DNA of 64,000 bases from Photobacterium toruni (GCF_024529955.1 NZ_AP024854.1:2356001-2420000), one strand, 5' to 3'; positions 32,882-41,270 are shown, counted from the first letter of the stretch. Program-made: numbers and translations. Notes: generated by a model not told the origin, from the letters alone.

Positions 32882-33454
32882 CTAACGAATAAACATGCCT
32901 CGATTCACGATAACATCAATTTCAACGTTATGATCTCTCAGTATCATTTCAACATTTTGTTTAACTTTATCGTTTGAAACATACAGCTTAAAAAAATTAT
33001 CAACTGTTACTGTTTGTGGCGATAAACACTCAGCCATACAAACACTTCTTGATACATCATCACCATAATCTCGAAGATTCATATTATCCCAATCAATGCG
33101 ATCCATCCCTTCCTCGTAATCCAAAATATCTAATTGTTGATTAGCTAAAGGATGTCGAGGAATTACCTGCCAGTTATTACCAAGTGCTATAGATCTACGT
33201 ACCGTTATAAGAATAAAATCAGTCTCTGGGTAATCTATCTGAATCCGACCATCAAAAGGGTTGCCTGCAAAAAAATGAAAAGGCACATAACGTTCCAATC
33301 GATGAACAGCGCGACCACGTAAGATTTCGTGATCTGCTACATCACGAAAATTATCTAATTGAGCACGAGGCATTAAACCTGTATCTAAAATACCAGCAAG
33401 ATTATTAATGCTTGTAATATGATATAATAGCTTTTGAGTTTGAATATCAGCCAT
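32882..33454 (-). CDS. Orphan DarT-like ADP-ribosyltransferase (DUF4433-like)
   Basis: 190 residues, not the same sequence as the neighbouring DarT but with its plan: LLYHITSINNLAGILDTGLM (9-28) against HITHVSNLNNII, a central RGRAVHRLERYVPFHFFAGN (46-65) against EYVPFNFCPRS, a strand ILITVRR, and a final CMAECLSPQTVTVDNF in which Glu142 aligns with the catalytic Glu154 of DarT (QAEFLAHQSV). I infer an NAD-dependent ADP-ribosyltransferase fold; the target (DNA, RNA or protein) cannot be told. It is convergent with darTG, has no macro-domain gene of its own and probably its own promoter in 33455-33703. The 3' tail is repeated at 35545-35616. Start: ATG at 33454. Confidence 0.65.
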   Translation of the reverse strand: MADIQTQKLLYHITSINNLAGILDTGLMPRAQLDNFRDVADHEILRGRAVHRLERYVPFHFFAGNPFDGRIQIDYPETDFILITVRRSIALGNNWQVIPRHPLANQQLDILDYEEGMDRIDWDNMNLRDYGDDVSRSVCMAECLSPQTVTVDNFFKLYVSNDKVKQNVEMILRDHNVEIDVIVNRGMFIR

Positions 33455-33703
33455 TCGTTTTATTCCGTCTTATTAAAGTAGTTGTAAAATAAAATAAAAC
33501 GCGAAAACAATATGCATCAAACATCACTTATTGCGTGATTTAATTTGTGACCTTCTCCCCAAAAAACCAAAAACAAGATCTACTTCACATAATACAAAAA
33601 ATACACTAACAAAAACATTTAGTAGTACCGATAGTAGTATCGTCAATAATCAAACCGAAAAATAATAATTAAAAACAAATACATACAGCACTAATTACGA
33701 TGA

Positions 33704-33888
33704 CGCCAGCCCAAACGTTTGGAAAGGGCCACTTCTTTGGAAGTGGCCTTTTTTAATGCCTAAAATTCAGTAAAATCATCGTATTAGCTTAAATTTAATC
33801 TAAATCGACCACTTAAATCCCCAACAGATCTCTTCTTTCTCTCATCAGTTTCGAGAGTCTAGAGGCTGTTCACTCGATCCCCTTCTGC
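33704..33888. repeat. Direct repeat, copy 2, with an ssrA-end remnant
   Basis: 33704-33710 is CGCCAGC and 33711 onward is CCAAACGTTTGG. At ssrA the same words are separated by TCCA (CGCCAGC-TCCA-CCAAACG), so copy 2 looks like an attachment-site remnant with four bases lost. The 178 bases 33711-33888 repeat 23817-23994 exactly, including the ssrA terminator, and then jump into hsdR sequence. Confidence 0.85.
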
Positions 33889-34362
33889 ATGAGCAAAACG
33901 TGCAAGAAGATGATATTGATTTAAGCAACGTGGAAATGAGCCACTACCGCTTATCAAAGATCCGTGAACAAGACATCAAGCTCAAAGAAGACGCAGCAGA
34001 TTACAAGCTAGAGCCAACGACTGATGTTGGTACGGCTAAGCCTAAGGATAAGAGAAGACTTCTTATCGCTGATCCTTAACCGCTTAAACGAGTTGTTCAG
34101 TACTGAGAACTTGACCGATAGTGATTTGATTAACTACGCCAAGACTGTGCGTGACAAGTTATCAGAGAACGAAGCAGTAATGACCCAGATTGATAACAAT
34201 ACTCGTGATCAAGCCATGCTAGACGACTTCCCTCAAGCAATTGATGATGCGGTAATGGATAGTAATGAATCACACCAAGAAATGATGATGCAGTACCTAT
34301 CAAACCCTGAACTGGCGAAAGGCTTCGCTCGGGTCGTGTTTGATATGTTGAAGGAATCATAG
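33885..34362 (+). pseudogene. hsdR 3' fragment (second island copy)
   Basis: Matches hsdR from base 30586 to its stop, with scattered substitutions (denser around 34090-34130) and a 2-base deletion near 34051-34056 (GATAAGAGAAGAC against GATAAGAAAGAAGAC) that shifts the frame. No start, no nuclease and no motor domain remain. It follows the 178-bp repeat at the shared word CTGC. Confidence 0.9.
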
Positions 34363-34445
34363 AACTACCAGCACAATGACTGTAGATTAAGCAATTACAG
34401 TCATTATTTTTGTTCTTAATTTCATAACACAAGGACAGCATATCT

Positions 34446-34793
34446 GTGAGCGTTAAGGTATCTCATATTACGCACGTTAGTAATCTCAACAATATTAGAG
34501 CAACTAACTCAGATTGTTTTTTCACAGACATTCATGCTGATTTAGCCTTTGCCGAACAAATAGACGATTTTAGTCGTATTGATGAACTTGATTCTAAGAA
34601 AATTCATGCAAAATATTGGCAAGACTGTAAAGAAGAAAAACAGGCGGAATTTTTAGCTCACCAATCAGTTTCTTGGAATTGTATTCGACAGATTGGCGTA
34701 AAAACGCCAGAATTAGCCGAAGAAGTAAAAAAAATCATCGCATCATCTAACCACCAGCCAGATGTTGTCGTTAAACCTGAGTGGTATTATTAA
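34446..34793 (+). pseudogene. darT copy with an 86-codon in-frame deletion
   Basis: The GTG start, upstream AAGGA and first 17 codons match darT. The sequence then jumps to codon 104 (NNI-RATNSD) and is nearly identical to the end. Exactly 258 bases are missing, so the frame stays open for 115 codons. The lost part contains the NAD-binding LWSD, SHIKARRL and YVPF blocks; the catalytic Glu region is retained. It should be inactive as a transferase. Whether it is translated is unknown. Confidence 0.85.
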
Positions 34794-34807
34794 TTGAGTA
34801 GTTCACA

Positions 34808-35503
34808 ATGATTTCGTACGTTAAAGGCAATATTCTTCACGACCAAGCAGATGCTATTATCAATACCGTCAATACTGTTGGCGTTATGGGTAAAGGCTTA
34901 GCTTTGCAGTTTAAGAAAGCATTTCCTGATAATTTCAAAGCTTACAAATTAGCTTGTGACAATAAAGAATTAACGACAGGGCAACTGTTATCTATACCTA
35001 CTCACTCAATGAATGCCCCTTACTTTATTATTAACTTTCCAACTAAAGCACACTGGAAAGGTAAATCCAAAATAGAATATATCCGTGAAGGGTTAATCGC
35101 TTTAAAGAAAGAAGTTGAGCGTTTAAATTTAACATCAGTCGCTATACCCGCTCTTGGTAGTGGTTTAGGTGGATTACCATGGCCTGAGGTTGAATCTGAA
35201 ATCTTAAACTCGTTAAGCGACATGCCTAATGTTGAGTGGCGTTTATACCCCCCTCAGAATGCCCCACAAGCTGAATTGATGATCAATAAAACTCCAAAGC
35301 CTAGGATGACAATTGGTCGAACTGCTGTTATTGGCTTAATAAATCAATACCTATCAACAGGTTTACATTACAGACTATCACTACTTGAAGTTCAAAAGCT
35401 GGTGTACTTTTTAACAGCATCAGATGAAGCCAGTTCATATTAAGGCTGCATTTAAAAGATTATGTGATGAGCAGTGGTTAAATAAAGTTGCGCCATCTTT
35501 ATA
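34808..35503 (+). pseudogene. darG copy, macro domain kept, C-terminal domain lost
   Basis: The first ~205 codons match darG with few substitutions, and an open frame of 211 codons runs to 35443. About 370 bases are deleted between GCATCAG (32383 in copy 1) and GATGAAACC (32753), joining at the shared GATGAA and shifting the frame. The last part of darG (AGTTCATATTAAGGCTGC to the stop) remains out of frame to 35503. The macro domain is complete, so a DNA-ADP-ribose hydrolase could still be made, but the DarT-binding domain is gone. Confidence 0.85.
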
Positions 35504-35544
35504 ATAAAAAGCGGTATTTTAATAAATTACCGCTTTATTCTTAC

Positions 35545-35616
35545 AAAAACTAACGAATAAACATGCCTCGATTCACGATAATCTCAATATCAATATTGTG
35601 ATCTTTAAGTATCACT
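35545..35616 (-). pseudogene. 3' tail of the orphan DarT-like gene (second copy)
   Basis: About 70 bases beginning near ACTAACGAATAAACATGCCT match the 3' end of the gene at 32882, with substitutions, and then similarity ends. This is the right limit of the second island copy that I can see. Confidence 0.75.
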
Positions 35617-35911
35617 GAGAGATGATACTTAACTATATCAAAACTTTTTTTTGACAAAAATGGATTAAATTTTGGAATCTAATCAAATGGATATTAATTC
35701 TGAAAAGTATAACAAAATACCAAAATTAACTTAGCTACTACAATTCAATATCATCAATTTTTTATTCCTTTGACTACCTTCTTGTTAATGAAATTTTTAG
35801 CCAGAGTAATAATAAGATTTAAAAAATCTCATATTATACCGATATGTATAAATAACGAAGACACTTATAATTAAATATACTTATATGTATAACCTACATA
35901 TCGAGGAAAGA
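35617..35911. other. AT-rich region upstream of the H-NS-like gene
   Basis: No gene is visible. The region is very AT-rich and carries TTGACA near 35653 without a convincing -10. It is the likely promoter zone of the H-NS-like gene. Confidence 0.35.
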
Positions 35912-36301
35912 ATGACAGACGCTATAAAACTATTGATGAACCCTCGAACTACCGCTATCGAATCAATTTCTCTTGATCAGTTACAAAATGCACTAAACAA
36001 TCTGACTCAAATTGTAAATGAACGTATTGCAAAAGATGAACAAGAGAAATCTGCTGCAAAAGAACGTGAAGAAAAATTAGAAATTTATCGTCAAATGCTA
36101 TTATCAGATGGTCTTTCTATCGAAGATCTTGTATCTATACAAAATAAAGCATCCAAAAAACCTCGTACAATACGCCCACCTAAATATAAATATATTAATG
36201 CTAAAGGTGATGAGAAAACGTGGACTGGACAAGGTCGGATACCAACAGTATTAAAAACAGCTATTGATAATGGGATTAACTTAGACGAATTTCTTATTTA
36301 A
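35912..36301 (+). CDS. H-NS family nucleoid protein (paralogue)
   Basis: 129 residues from ATG 35912, chosen for GAGGAAAG just upstream. The N-terminal half is a predicted coiled-coil oligomerisation region (LDQLQNALNNLTQIVNERIA). The C-terminal half has the H-NS DNA-binding signature: PPKYKYINAKGDEKTWTGQG, then RIPTVLKTAIDNG and the end DEFLI. H-NS-type proteins bind AT-rich DNA and silence acquired genes. It stands directly right of the defence island. It may be the main H-NS of the cell or an island-borne paralogue; this cannot be decided from the window. Confidence 0.9.
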   Translation: MTDAIKLLMNPRTTAIESISLDQLQNALNNLTQIVNERIAKDEQEKSAAKEREEKLEIYRQMLLSDGLSIEDLVSIQNKASKKPRTIRPPKYKYINAKGDEKTWTGQGRIPTVLKTAIDNGINLDEFLI

Positions 36302-36318
36302 AAAATCCAACAAATAAA

Positions 36319-36342
36319 ATACCACCTTCTTCGGTGGTATTT
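36319..36342 (+). terminator. Terminator of the H-NS-like gene
   Basis: Stem ATACCACC / GGTGGTAT with loop TTCTTC, 18 bases after the stop; only a short T tail. Confidence 0.65.
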
Positions 36343-36372
36343 ACCATTTAATATATATAAACATAATATAAA

Positions 36373-36699
36373 TTATATCATTACAACTATAACGCCTATT
36401 ATTAAGATTAAGAGGGCAATACTAAAAATTATAATATAATCAATAATTGTTAAATGAGAGTCCTTTGCTATTTTATCTTTAATTTGTTTTTTACGTTCTA
36501 TTATTTGTTCATCAATAATAGATTGAAAACGTAATTTAACATATAGCGACTTCGCCTTATCATTATTATTTCCACAATCAGACATCGCTTTTAACCACAA
36601 ACCATCTCTTTTATAGCCTTTTTGAACTTCATAGCTAATTTGTTTATATAATTGTTCCTCTCGTAAACGTTCTTCTGGCGTATTCTGATTCAATCTCAT
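36373..36699 (-). CDS. Small tail-anchored membrane protein of unknown function
   Basis: 108 residues from ATG 36699 (MRLNQNTPEERLREEQ), with AGGA 12 bases upstream; a longer frame from 36768 lacks a ribosome site. The soluble N-terminal part is charged and helical and contains EVQKGYKRDGLWLKAMSDCG, then AKSLYVKLR, a pattern seen in small bacterial proteins that pair with a zinc-ribbon or membrane tail. The C-terminus is one strong transmembrane helix (IIIFSIALLILIIGVIVVMI). I do not recognise a named family. Neighbours give no clear functional link. Confidence 0.6.
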   Translation of the reverse strand: MRLNQNTPEERLREEQLYKQISYEVQKGYKRDGLWLKAMSDCGNNNDKAKSLYVKLRFQSIIDEQIIERKKQIKDKIAKDSHLTIIDYIIIFSIALLILIIGVIVVMI

Positions 36700-36783
36700 A
36701 TTTGAACATATCCTTATGATGAAACAGTACTGTAAGTATATTAAATCTAAATAAAGCAGAAGCCTCAACGATACGCAAAAAAA

Positions 36784-36811
36784 AACCGTTCACTTTAAGT
36801 GAACGGTTTTA
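36784..36811 (-). terminator. Terminator of the CxxC protein gene
   Basis: Perfect stem AACCGTTCACTT / AAGTGAACGGTT with a T-run of nine on the minus strand (A-run 36777-36785). Confidence 0.85.
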
Positions 36812-36873
36812 TCATTAGGGGAATTTTATCTCAATTTTTCACTACGCATTTTATACATAGTCGCATTAAGCGA

Positions 36874-37251
36874 TTACTCATCAATACCGCAATCAGTACA
36901 ACTTTGTAATACAATTTCGTGTTCAAAAACTGCAACTTCGCTACCATCAGCGAGTAGATCTGCGATTTCCGCTGCGACTTCTTGCTCATCATCGGCTTTT
37001 ACTTGATTAGCAAGTGCTTCTTCTGAATAGCCATAGAAGTTTAATAATAAGTAATCACGGGCTTCATCTTTAGTGCAAGTAACATTGACCAATAATTCTG
37101 GATCAACATTGTCTTGTGCAATCATTGCTGTTACTTGTGCGATAACTTCTTCTTTCATTGCTGGCGTTAACCAACCAAGATCCGCATTTACTGTATTTTT
37201 TTTACATTTGTAGCAAGGAAGTTTATGAAAGTAATATTGAAAGCTAGTCAT
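36874..37251 (-). CDS. Uncharacterised acidic protein with two CxxC pairs
   Basis: 125 residues, start MTSFQYYFHKLPCYKCKKN. CxxC pairs at 13-16 (CYKC) and 119-122 (CTDC) could bind one zinc ion and bring the two ends together. The middle is acidic and helical (DDEQEVAAEIADLLADGSE) with NFYGYSEEALANQ. Not recognised as a known family. Base composition is like the core genes, and a good terminator follows, so it is very likely a real gene. Confidence 0.7.
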   Translation of the reverse strand: MTSFQYYFHKLPCYKCKKNTVNADLGWLTPAMKEEVIAQVTAMIAQDNVDPELLVNVTCTKDEARDYLLLNFYGYSEEALANQVKADDEQEVAAEIADLLADGSEVAVFEHEIVLQSCTDCGIDE

Positions 37252-37576
37252 GAGTCATTTCTTCTTTAAGTTTTGTATCATCCAATTATGAGCGTTTTCT
37301 GGCAAAATACTATCTCAATAGACTTTGAAAATGACAGCATCGCGTAATTTAAATGTCGATAACGCCGAACATGGCTTTAAAATTAACTCAACTCGCAACT
37401 TCACTATCCATTTATCATTAATATCTTCATTTTATATGACATTTATTATTACTGATCACCCAATTAGTACCATGCTCGCATTCTTAGATAATGCTTATGA
37501 AGCATTAATAACCCTCTCACTTACGTATAATTGACATATAATATTAATAAATTGAACTAATAAATAAGTATTACGA
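37252..37576. other. Intergenic region, divergent promoters
   Basis: Lies between the CxxC protein (minus) and the HPP protein (plus). A 69-codon frame at 37325-37534 begins with TTG, has no ribosome site and no recognisable product, so I do not call it. The region must hold both promoters, but I cannot fix them. Confidence 0.4.
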
Positions 37577-38113
37577 ATGGATAATATGCAAAAGGGGATC
37601 CATTATAAGATCACCCACCCCGCTCATAAACTATGGATGATTGCGTTAGTTGCCGCAGCCGGATCTGCATTATGTATTGGTATCCTTGCCTTTGTTGATG
37701 GTGTCGCTAAAGGTGACTATCTATTAGTTGCACCTTTTGGAGCCACCATGGTATTGGTTTTTGGTTTACCACAAAGCCCTTTAGCCCATCCTAAAAATGT
37801 AATATTCGGCCACCTGACAACGGCAATTACAGGCATTATATTTGCTAATTTTTTACCCGTCACATTCTGGTCTTTAGGTTTGGCTGTTGGCGTGGGAATT
37901 TTTCTAATGATAATGCTTAATGTTACCCATCCACCCGCTGGCGGAAATCCGTTATTGATCATGTTAGGCGCTCATACCAGTATTCTGTTTGCGTTTTATC
38001 CCATTTTTGCAGGTAGCTGCATCATTGTTCTGATTGCACTGTTGTACCATGCATTAGTCTCTCGTTTAGAATATGCATGGGTTAATAAACCTAAAGAAGG
38101 CAAAGATGTATAA
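37577..38113 (+). CDS. HPP family integral membrane protein
   Basis: 178 residues with about five hydrophobic helices (for example LWMIALVAAAGSALCIGILA and LGLAVGVGIFLMIMLNV). The family-defining motif is NVTHPPAGGNPLL, containing HPP. HPP proteins are small inner-membrane proteins; one cyanobacterial member was linked to nitrite uptake, but the general substrate is unknown. The gene overlaps the following UspA-like gene by eight bases, so the two products are probably made together. The start ATG at 37577 has no strong ribosome site; Met4 is an alternative. Confidence 0.85.
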   Translation: MDNMQKGIHYKITHPAHKLWMIALVAAAGSALCIGILAFVDGVAKGDYLLVAPFGATMVLVFGLPQSPLAHPKNVIFGHLTTAITGIIFANFLPVTFWSLGLAVGVGIFLMIMLNVTHPPAGGNPLLIMLGAHTSILFAFYPIFAGSCIIVLIALLYHALVSRLEYAWVNKPKEGKDV

Positions 38114-38522
38114 AAAAATATTGTATGCGCTAGATCTCGATTCTAAGCCCTATCTTCTCAAAGCAATTGCGTTAGCGGATCAACTCAATGCAGAACTGTT
38201 TGTAGGGTATGCAACAAACCTTGATGAACAGCTTTTTTCTGATGATGCGTATTTAGGAAATACTGTTGGGGATGATATTGTTAATACAGAAAAAGCTGAG
38301 CTAGAAAATAAAATAAAGGCGTTAATTGCTGACACAACATTAAATAGAGATCATGTTTATATTGTTAATGGGCCAGTTGGAATGGCGATTGAGCGCTTGG
38401 CGACAAACTTAGAGGTTGATTTAGTGGTTATGGCTAACTCTCACCATTATTTTAGCTTTTTATCCAAAAACAGCCTCCTGATAAAATTAGCAACGCACCA
38501 TGATTTTTTAAGTTTATCTTAA
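38106..38522 (+). CDS. Universal stress protein (UspA) family
   Basis: 138 residues from ATG 38106; an upstream in-frame start is less likely because family members begin MYKKILYALDLD. The Rossmann-like pattern is visible: first strand KKILYALDLD, then the VYIVNGPVGMAIERLA segment, and DLVVMANSHHYF in place of the usual DLIVMGTHG. The Gly-rich ATP-binding loop GxxGxxG is not present in the expected form (SHHYFSFLSKNS), suggesting a non-ATP-binding UspA-type member. It is translationally coupled to the HPP membrane protein and may act with it. Confidence 0.8.
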   Translation: MYKKILYALDLDSKPYLLKAIALADQLNAELFVGYATNLDEQLFSDDAYLGNTVGDDIVNTEKAELENKIKALIADTTLNRDHVYIVNGPVGMAIERLATNLEVDLVVMANSHHYFSFLSKNSLLIKLATHHDFLSLS

Positions 38523-38546
38523 TAAAATACGTGTTATATCACTTAA

Positions 38547-38590
38547 AAATGTCCTATTTTACAACTCAATAAATAAAATAGGGCATTTTC
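38547..38590 (+). terminator. Terminator of the HPP-UspA pair
   Basis: Long stem AAAATGTCCTATTTT / AAAATAGGGCATTTT with an AT-rich loop. Confidence 0.65.
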
Positions 38591-38717
38591 ATTAGTCTGA
38601 TGACAACCGAAACGCTATTACTATTTTGTACGTTATTTGACATCACAAGTAACCTCGCTCTATCTTTCATTTAGCGCAATAAAAACACGCCTTAATACTA
38701 TATTAAATACCACAATA

Positions 38718-38754
38718 ATAGATTTTAGCTATTGAATGTATCGGCTGTAACGAT
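38718..38754 (+). promoter_or_regulatory. OxyR-type binding site upstream of ahpC
   Basis: ATAGATTTTAGCTAT at 38718-38732 fits the OxyR half-site ATAGxTxxxAxCTAT at every fixed position. Seven bases later ATCGGCTGTAACGAT (38740-38754) is a weaker second half with the right spacing. It lies about 100 bases before ahpC in an otherwise gene-free gap (38523-38850). Confidence 0.75.
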
Positions 38755-38850
38755 TTCCTTAATATGCCCATTTTGACAATAATGGCTCCAGAGATTTGAT
38801 TTGCACTACAGCATAAAAAATTAAAATTATATTCAAAAGGATTCCATATT

Positions 38851-39408
38851 ATGATCAACACTGAAATCAAGCCATTTAGCGCTACAGCATACAAAGAAGG
38901 CAAATTCGTAGACATCACTGAAAAAGATGTTCTAGGTAAGTGGGCTGTATTCTTCTTCTACCCAGCTGACTTTACTTTTGTATGTCCTACTGAGCTTGGC
39001 GACCTAGCTGACCATTACGCAGAACTACAATCTCGCGGTGTTGAAGTATTCTCAGTATCAACTGATACTCACTTCACTCATAAAGCATGGCACGATAGCT
39101 CTGATACTATCGGCAAAATCAACTACTTCATGGTAGGCGACCAAACTGGTAACATCACTAATAACTTCAATGTTATGCGTGAAGGTCAAGGTCTTGCAGA
39201 CCGCGCTACTTTCCTAATCGACCCACAAGGTGTTATCCAAGCAATGGAAATCACTGCTGAAGGTATCGGTCGTGAAGCTGATGATCTAATGCGTAAAGTG
39301 AAAGCAGCACAATATGTTGCATCACACCCTGGTGAAGTTTGCCCTGCAAAATGGAAAGAAGGCGAAGCAACGCTAACTCCTTCTCTAGACCTAGTTGGTA
39401 AGATCTAA
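38851..39408 (+). CDS. ahpC: Alkyl hydroperoxide reductase peroxidase subunit AhpC
   Basis: 185 residues, typical 2-Cys peroxiredoxin. The peroxidatic Cys is in [17 protein letters not shown] (about C45) and the resolving Cys in [13 protein letters not shown] (about C164). [20 protein letters not shown] is also a family block. It reduces hydrogen peroxide and organic peroxides and is itself reduced by AhpF, encoded next. AAAGGA precedes the ATG. Codon use suggests high expression. The OxyR-type site upstream fits peroxide induction. Confidence 0.98.
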   Translation: MINTEIKPFSATAYKEGKFVDITEKDVLGKWAVFFFYPADFTFVCPTELGDLADHYAELQSRGVEVFSVSTDTHFTHKAWHDSSDTIGKINYFMVGDQTGNITNNFNVMREGQGLADRATFLIDPQGVIQAMEITAEGIGREADDLMRKVKAAQYVASHPGEVCPAKWKEGEATLTPSLDLVGKI

Positions 39409-39503
39409 TCTTATTGACCTTTGATGACAATATTTGTTTTTGACGCCTAATCGAAATGCAATATTGCTCATCCTGCTTTTAAGTAAATCATTTATTTAAA
39501 AGT

Positions 39504-39544
39504 AATAAGGCATCAAACATCCCCCTAGTGTTTGGTGCCTTATT
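39504..39544 (+). terminator. Hairpin between ahpC and ahpF (partial terminator)
   Basis: Stem AATAAGGC-TCAAACA type paired with TGTTTGGTGCCTTATT, followed by AATTTA. It could lower ahpF relative to ahpC transcription, or stabilise the ahpC message. Confidence 0.65.
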
Positions 39545-39660
39545 AATTTAAAGACCTTCAAACATATTTACGCCTTTTTATATAGGCAATATGTCGTATG
39601 ACAGTAGACCCGCATTCATTTTCTGCTGTTAAGCCATGAACAAATTAAAAAGGCAAGATT

Positions 39661-41241
39661 ATGTTAGAACAAAGCATGAAGCAGCAACTAAAAGCGTACT
39701 TAGAAAATTTAAAAACAGATGTACAACTGGTATTAAGTTTAGATGATAGTGACACTGCACAAAAACTGCATGAATTAGCTTACGAGATTGCAGAACTAAA
39801 CGATAAAGTCAGTGTTATTGAGAATAGTAATGCCAGCGTACGTAAACCTGTAATGCAAGTGGTTAACCCAACCAAACAGACTTCAATCAGCTTTGCAGGT
39901 CTGCCAATGGGACACGAATTTACTTCATTGGTATTAGCGCTACTGCACAGCGGTGGTCATCCAATGAAATTAGAACAAGCTGTTATCGATCAAATCGCCG
40001 CATTAGATCAAGATATCATTGTTGAAACCTTCATTTCACTGTCTTGCCAAAACTGTCCAGATGTTGTGCAAGCGTTCAACATGATGGCTGCAATTAACCC
40101 ACGCATTAAAGCAACCATGATTGATGGTGCGGCTTTCCAAGCGGAAGTCACTGAGCGTAATATCATGGCGGTACCCACTGTTTATGTAAACGGTGAAGTA
40201 TTTGGTCAAGGTCGTATGTCACTCACTGAAATTTTAAATAAGTTAGATACCGGCGCAGCTAAAAAAGCCGCAGCAAGCCTTAATGATAAAGCCCCATTTG
40301 ACGTATTAGTGATTGGTGGTGGTCCTGCTGGCGCATCAGCGGCTATCTATTCAGCACGTAAGGGGATTCGTACTGGTGTTGTTGCCGAGCGTTTCGGCGG
40401 TCAAGTTATGGATACTATGTCTATCGAGAACTTTATTTCTGTTCAAGAGACAACAGGTCCTCGTTTAGCGGCAAGTCTTGAAGAGCATGTAAAACAATAT
40501 AACGTTGATATCATGAGCGAGCAGCGTGTTGATAATATTGTTGCGGCGGCTGATACTGATGATGGTTATGCGCATATTTACTTACAAAGCGGTGCAATTT
40601 TAAAATCTCGCAGTGTGATCATCACAACAGGCGCCCGCTGGCGTGAGATGAACGTCCCTGGTGAGCAAGAATACCGTAATAAAGGTGTGGCTTACTGCCC
40701 TCACTGTGATGGCCCATTATTTAAAGGTAAACGTACTGCGGTTATCGGTGGTGGTAATTCAGGTATTGAAGCGGCAATCGACCTTGCGGGTATTGTTGAA
40801 CATGTAACCGTACTTGAATTTGCTGATACCTTACGTGCCGACCAAGTATTGATCAATAAAGCGGAAAGCATGCCTAACATTGACATTATTAAAATGGCAC
40901 AGACCACAGAAGTGGTTGGCGATGGTACTCGTGTTACTGGTATTAGCTATAAAGATCGTAATACAGATGAAATCAAACACATCGAACTTGCAGGTATCTT
41001 TGTTCAAATTGGTTTAGTACCAAACACTGAGTGGCTTAAAAAGTCAGCCGTTGCATTAACACCACGCGGTGAAATCGAAATTGGTGCTTACGGTAATACT
41101 AACGTTAACGGTATTTTTGCAGCAGGCGATGTTACCACCGTACCTTTCAAACAAATCATCATTGCGATGGGTGAAGGTGCGAAAGCAAGTTTAGGTGCCT
41201 TTGATTACTTAATTCGTAATCCTGCACCAATCGCTCAATAA
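39661..41241 (+). CDS. ahpF: Alkyl hydroperoxide reductase flavoprotein subunit AhpF
   Basis: 526 residues. The N-terminal thioredoxin-like domain carries CQNC ([14 protein letters not shown]) near 130. Then come the FAD-binding segment [21 protein letters not shown] (quoted in part: [10 protein letters not shown]) near 215, the redox CPHC in [10 protein letters not shown], the NAD(P)H motif AVIGGGNSG, and a final [16 protein letters not shown]. AhpF passes electrons from NADH through its two disulfide centres to AhpC. Length is close to E. coli AhpF (521). It lies 252 bases after ahpC. Confidence 0.97.
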   Translation: MLEQSMKQQLKAYLENLKTDVQLVLSLDDSDTAQKLHELAYEIAELNDKVSVIENSNASVRKPVMQVVNPTKQTSISFAGLPMGHEFTSLVLALLHSGGHPMKLEQAVIDQIAALDQDIIVETFISLSCQNCPDVVQAFNMMAAINPRIKATMIDGAAFQAEVTERNIMAVPTVYVNGEVFGQGRMSLTEILNKLDTGAAKKAAASLNDKAPFDVLVIGGGPAGASAAIYSARKGIRTGVVAERFGGQVMDTMSIENFISVQETTGPRLAASLEEHVKQYNVDIMSEQRVDNIVAAADTDDGYAHIYLQSGAILKSRSVIITTGARWREMNVPGEQEYRNKGVAYCPHCDGPLFKGKRTAVIGGGNSGIEAAIDLAGIVEHVTVLEFADTLRADQVLINKAESMPNIDIIKMAQTTEVVGDGTRVTGISYKDRNTDEIKHIELAGIFVQIGLVPNTEWLKKSAVALTPRGEIEIGAYGNTNVNGIFAAGDVTTVPFKQIIIAMGEGAKASLGAFDYLIRNPAPIAQ

Positions 41242-41270
41242 TTCTATTTGCTACGCGAATTCATCATATA

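Noticed and set aside
33455..33703. A further small gene upstream of the orphan DarT-like gene (for example its antitoxin)
   Set aside because: The 249 bases are AT-rich with stops in all frames and no ribosome site; I see only a promoter region.
34024..34362. 112-codon frame as a separate small gene
   Set aside because: It is the frameshifted end of hsdR in the broken island copy; its apparent start lies before the frameshift in the wrong frame.
23450..35620. Prophage or transposon as the source of the island
   Set aside because: I saw no integrase, transposase, phage structural gene or terminal inverted repeat in this interval.
37325..37534. 69-codon plus-strand frame before the HPP gene
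   Set aside because: TTG start, no ribosome site, no recognisable pattern.
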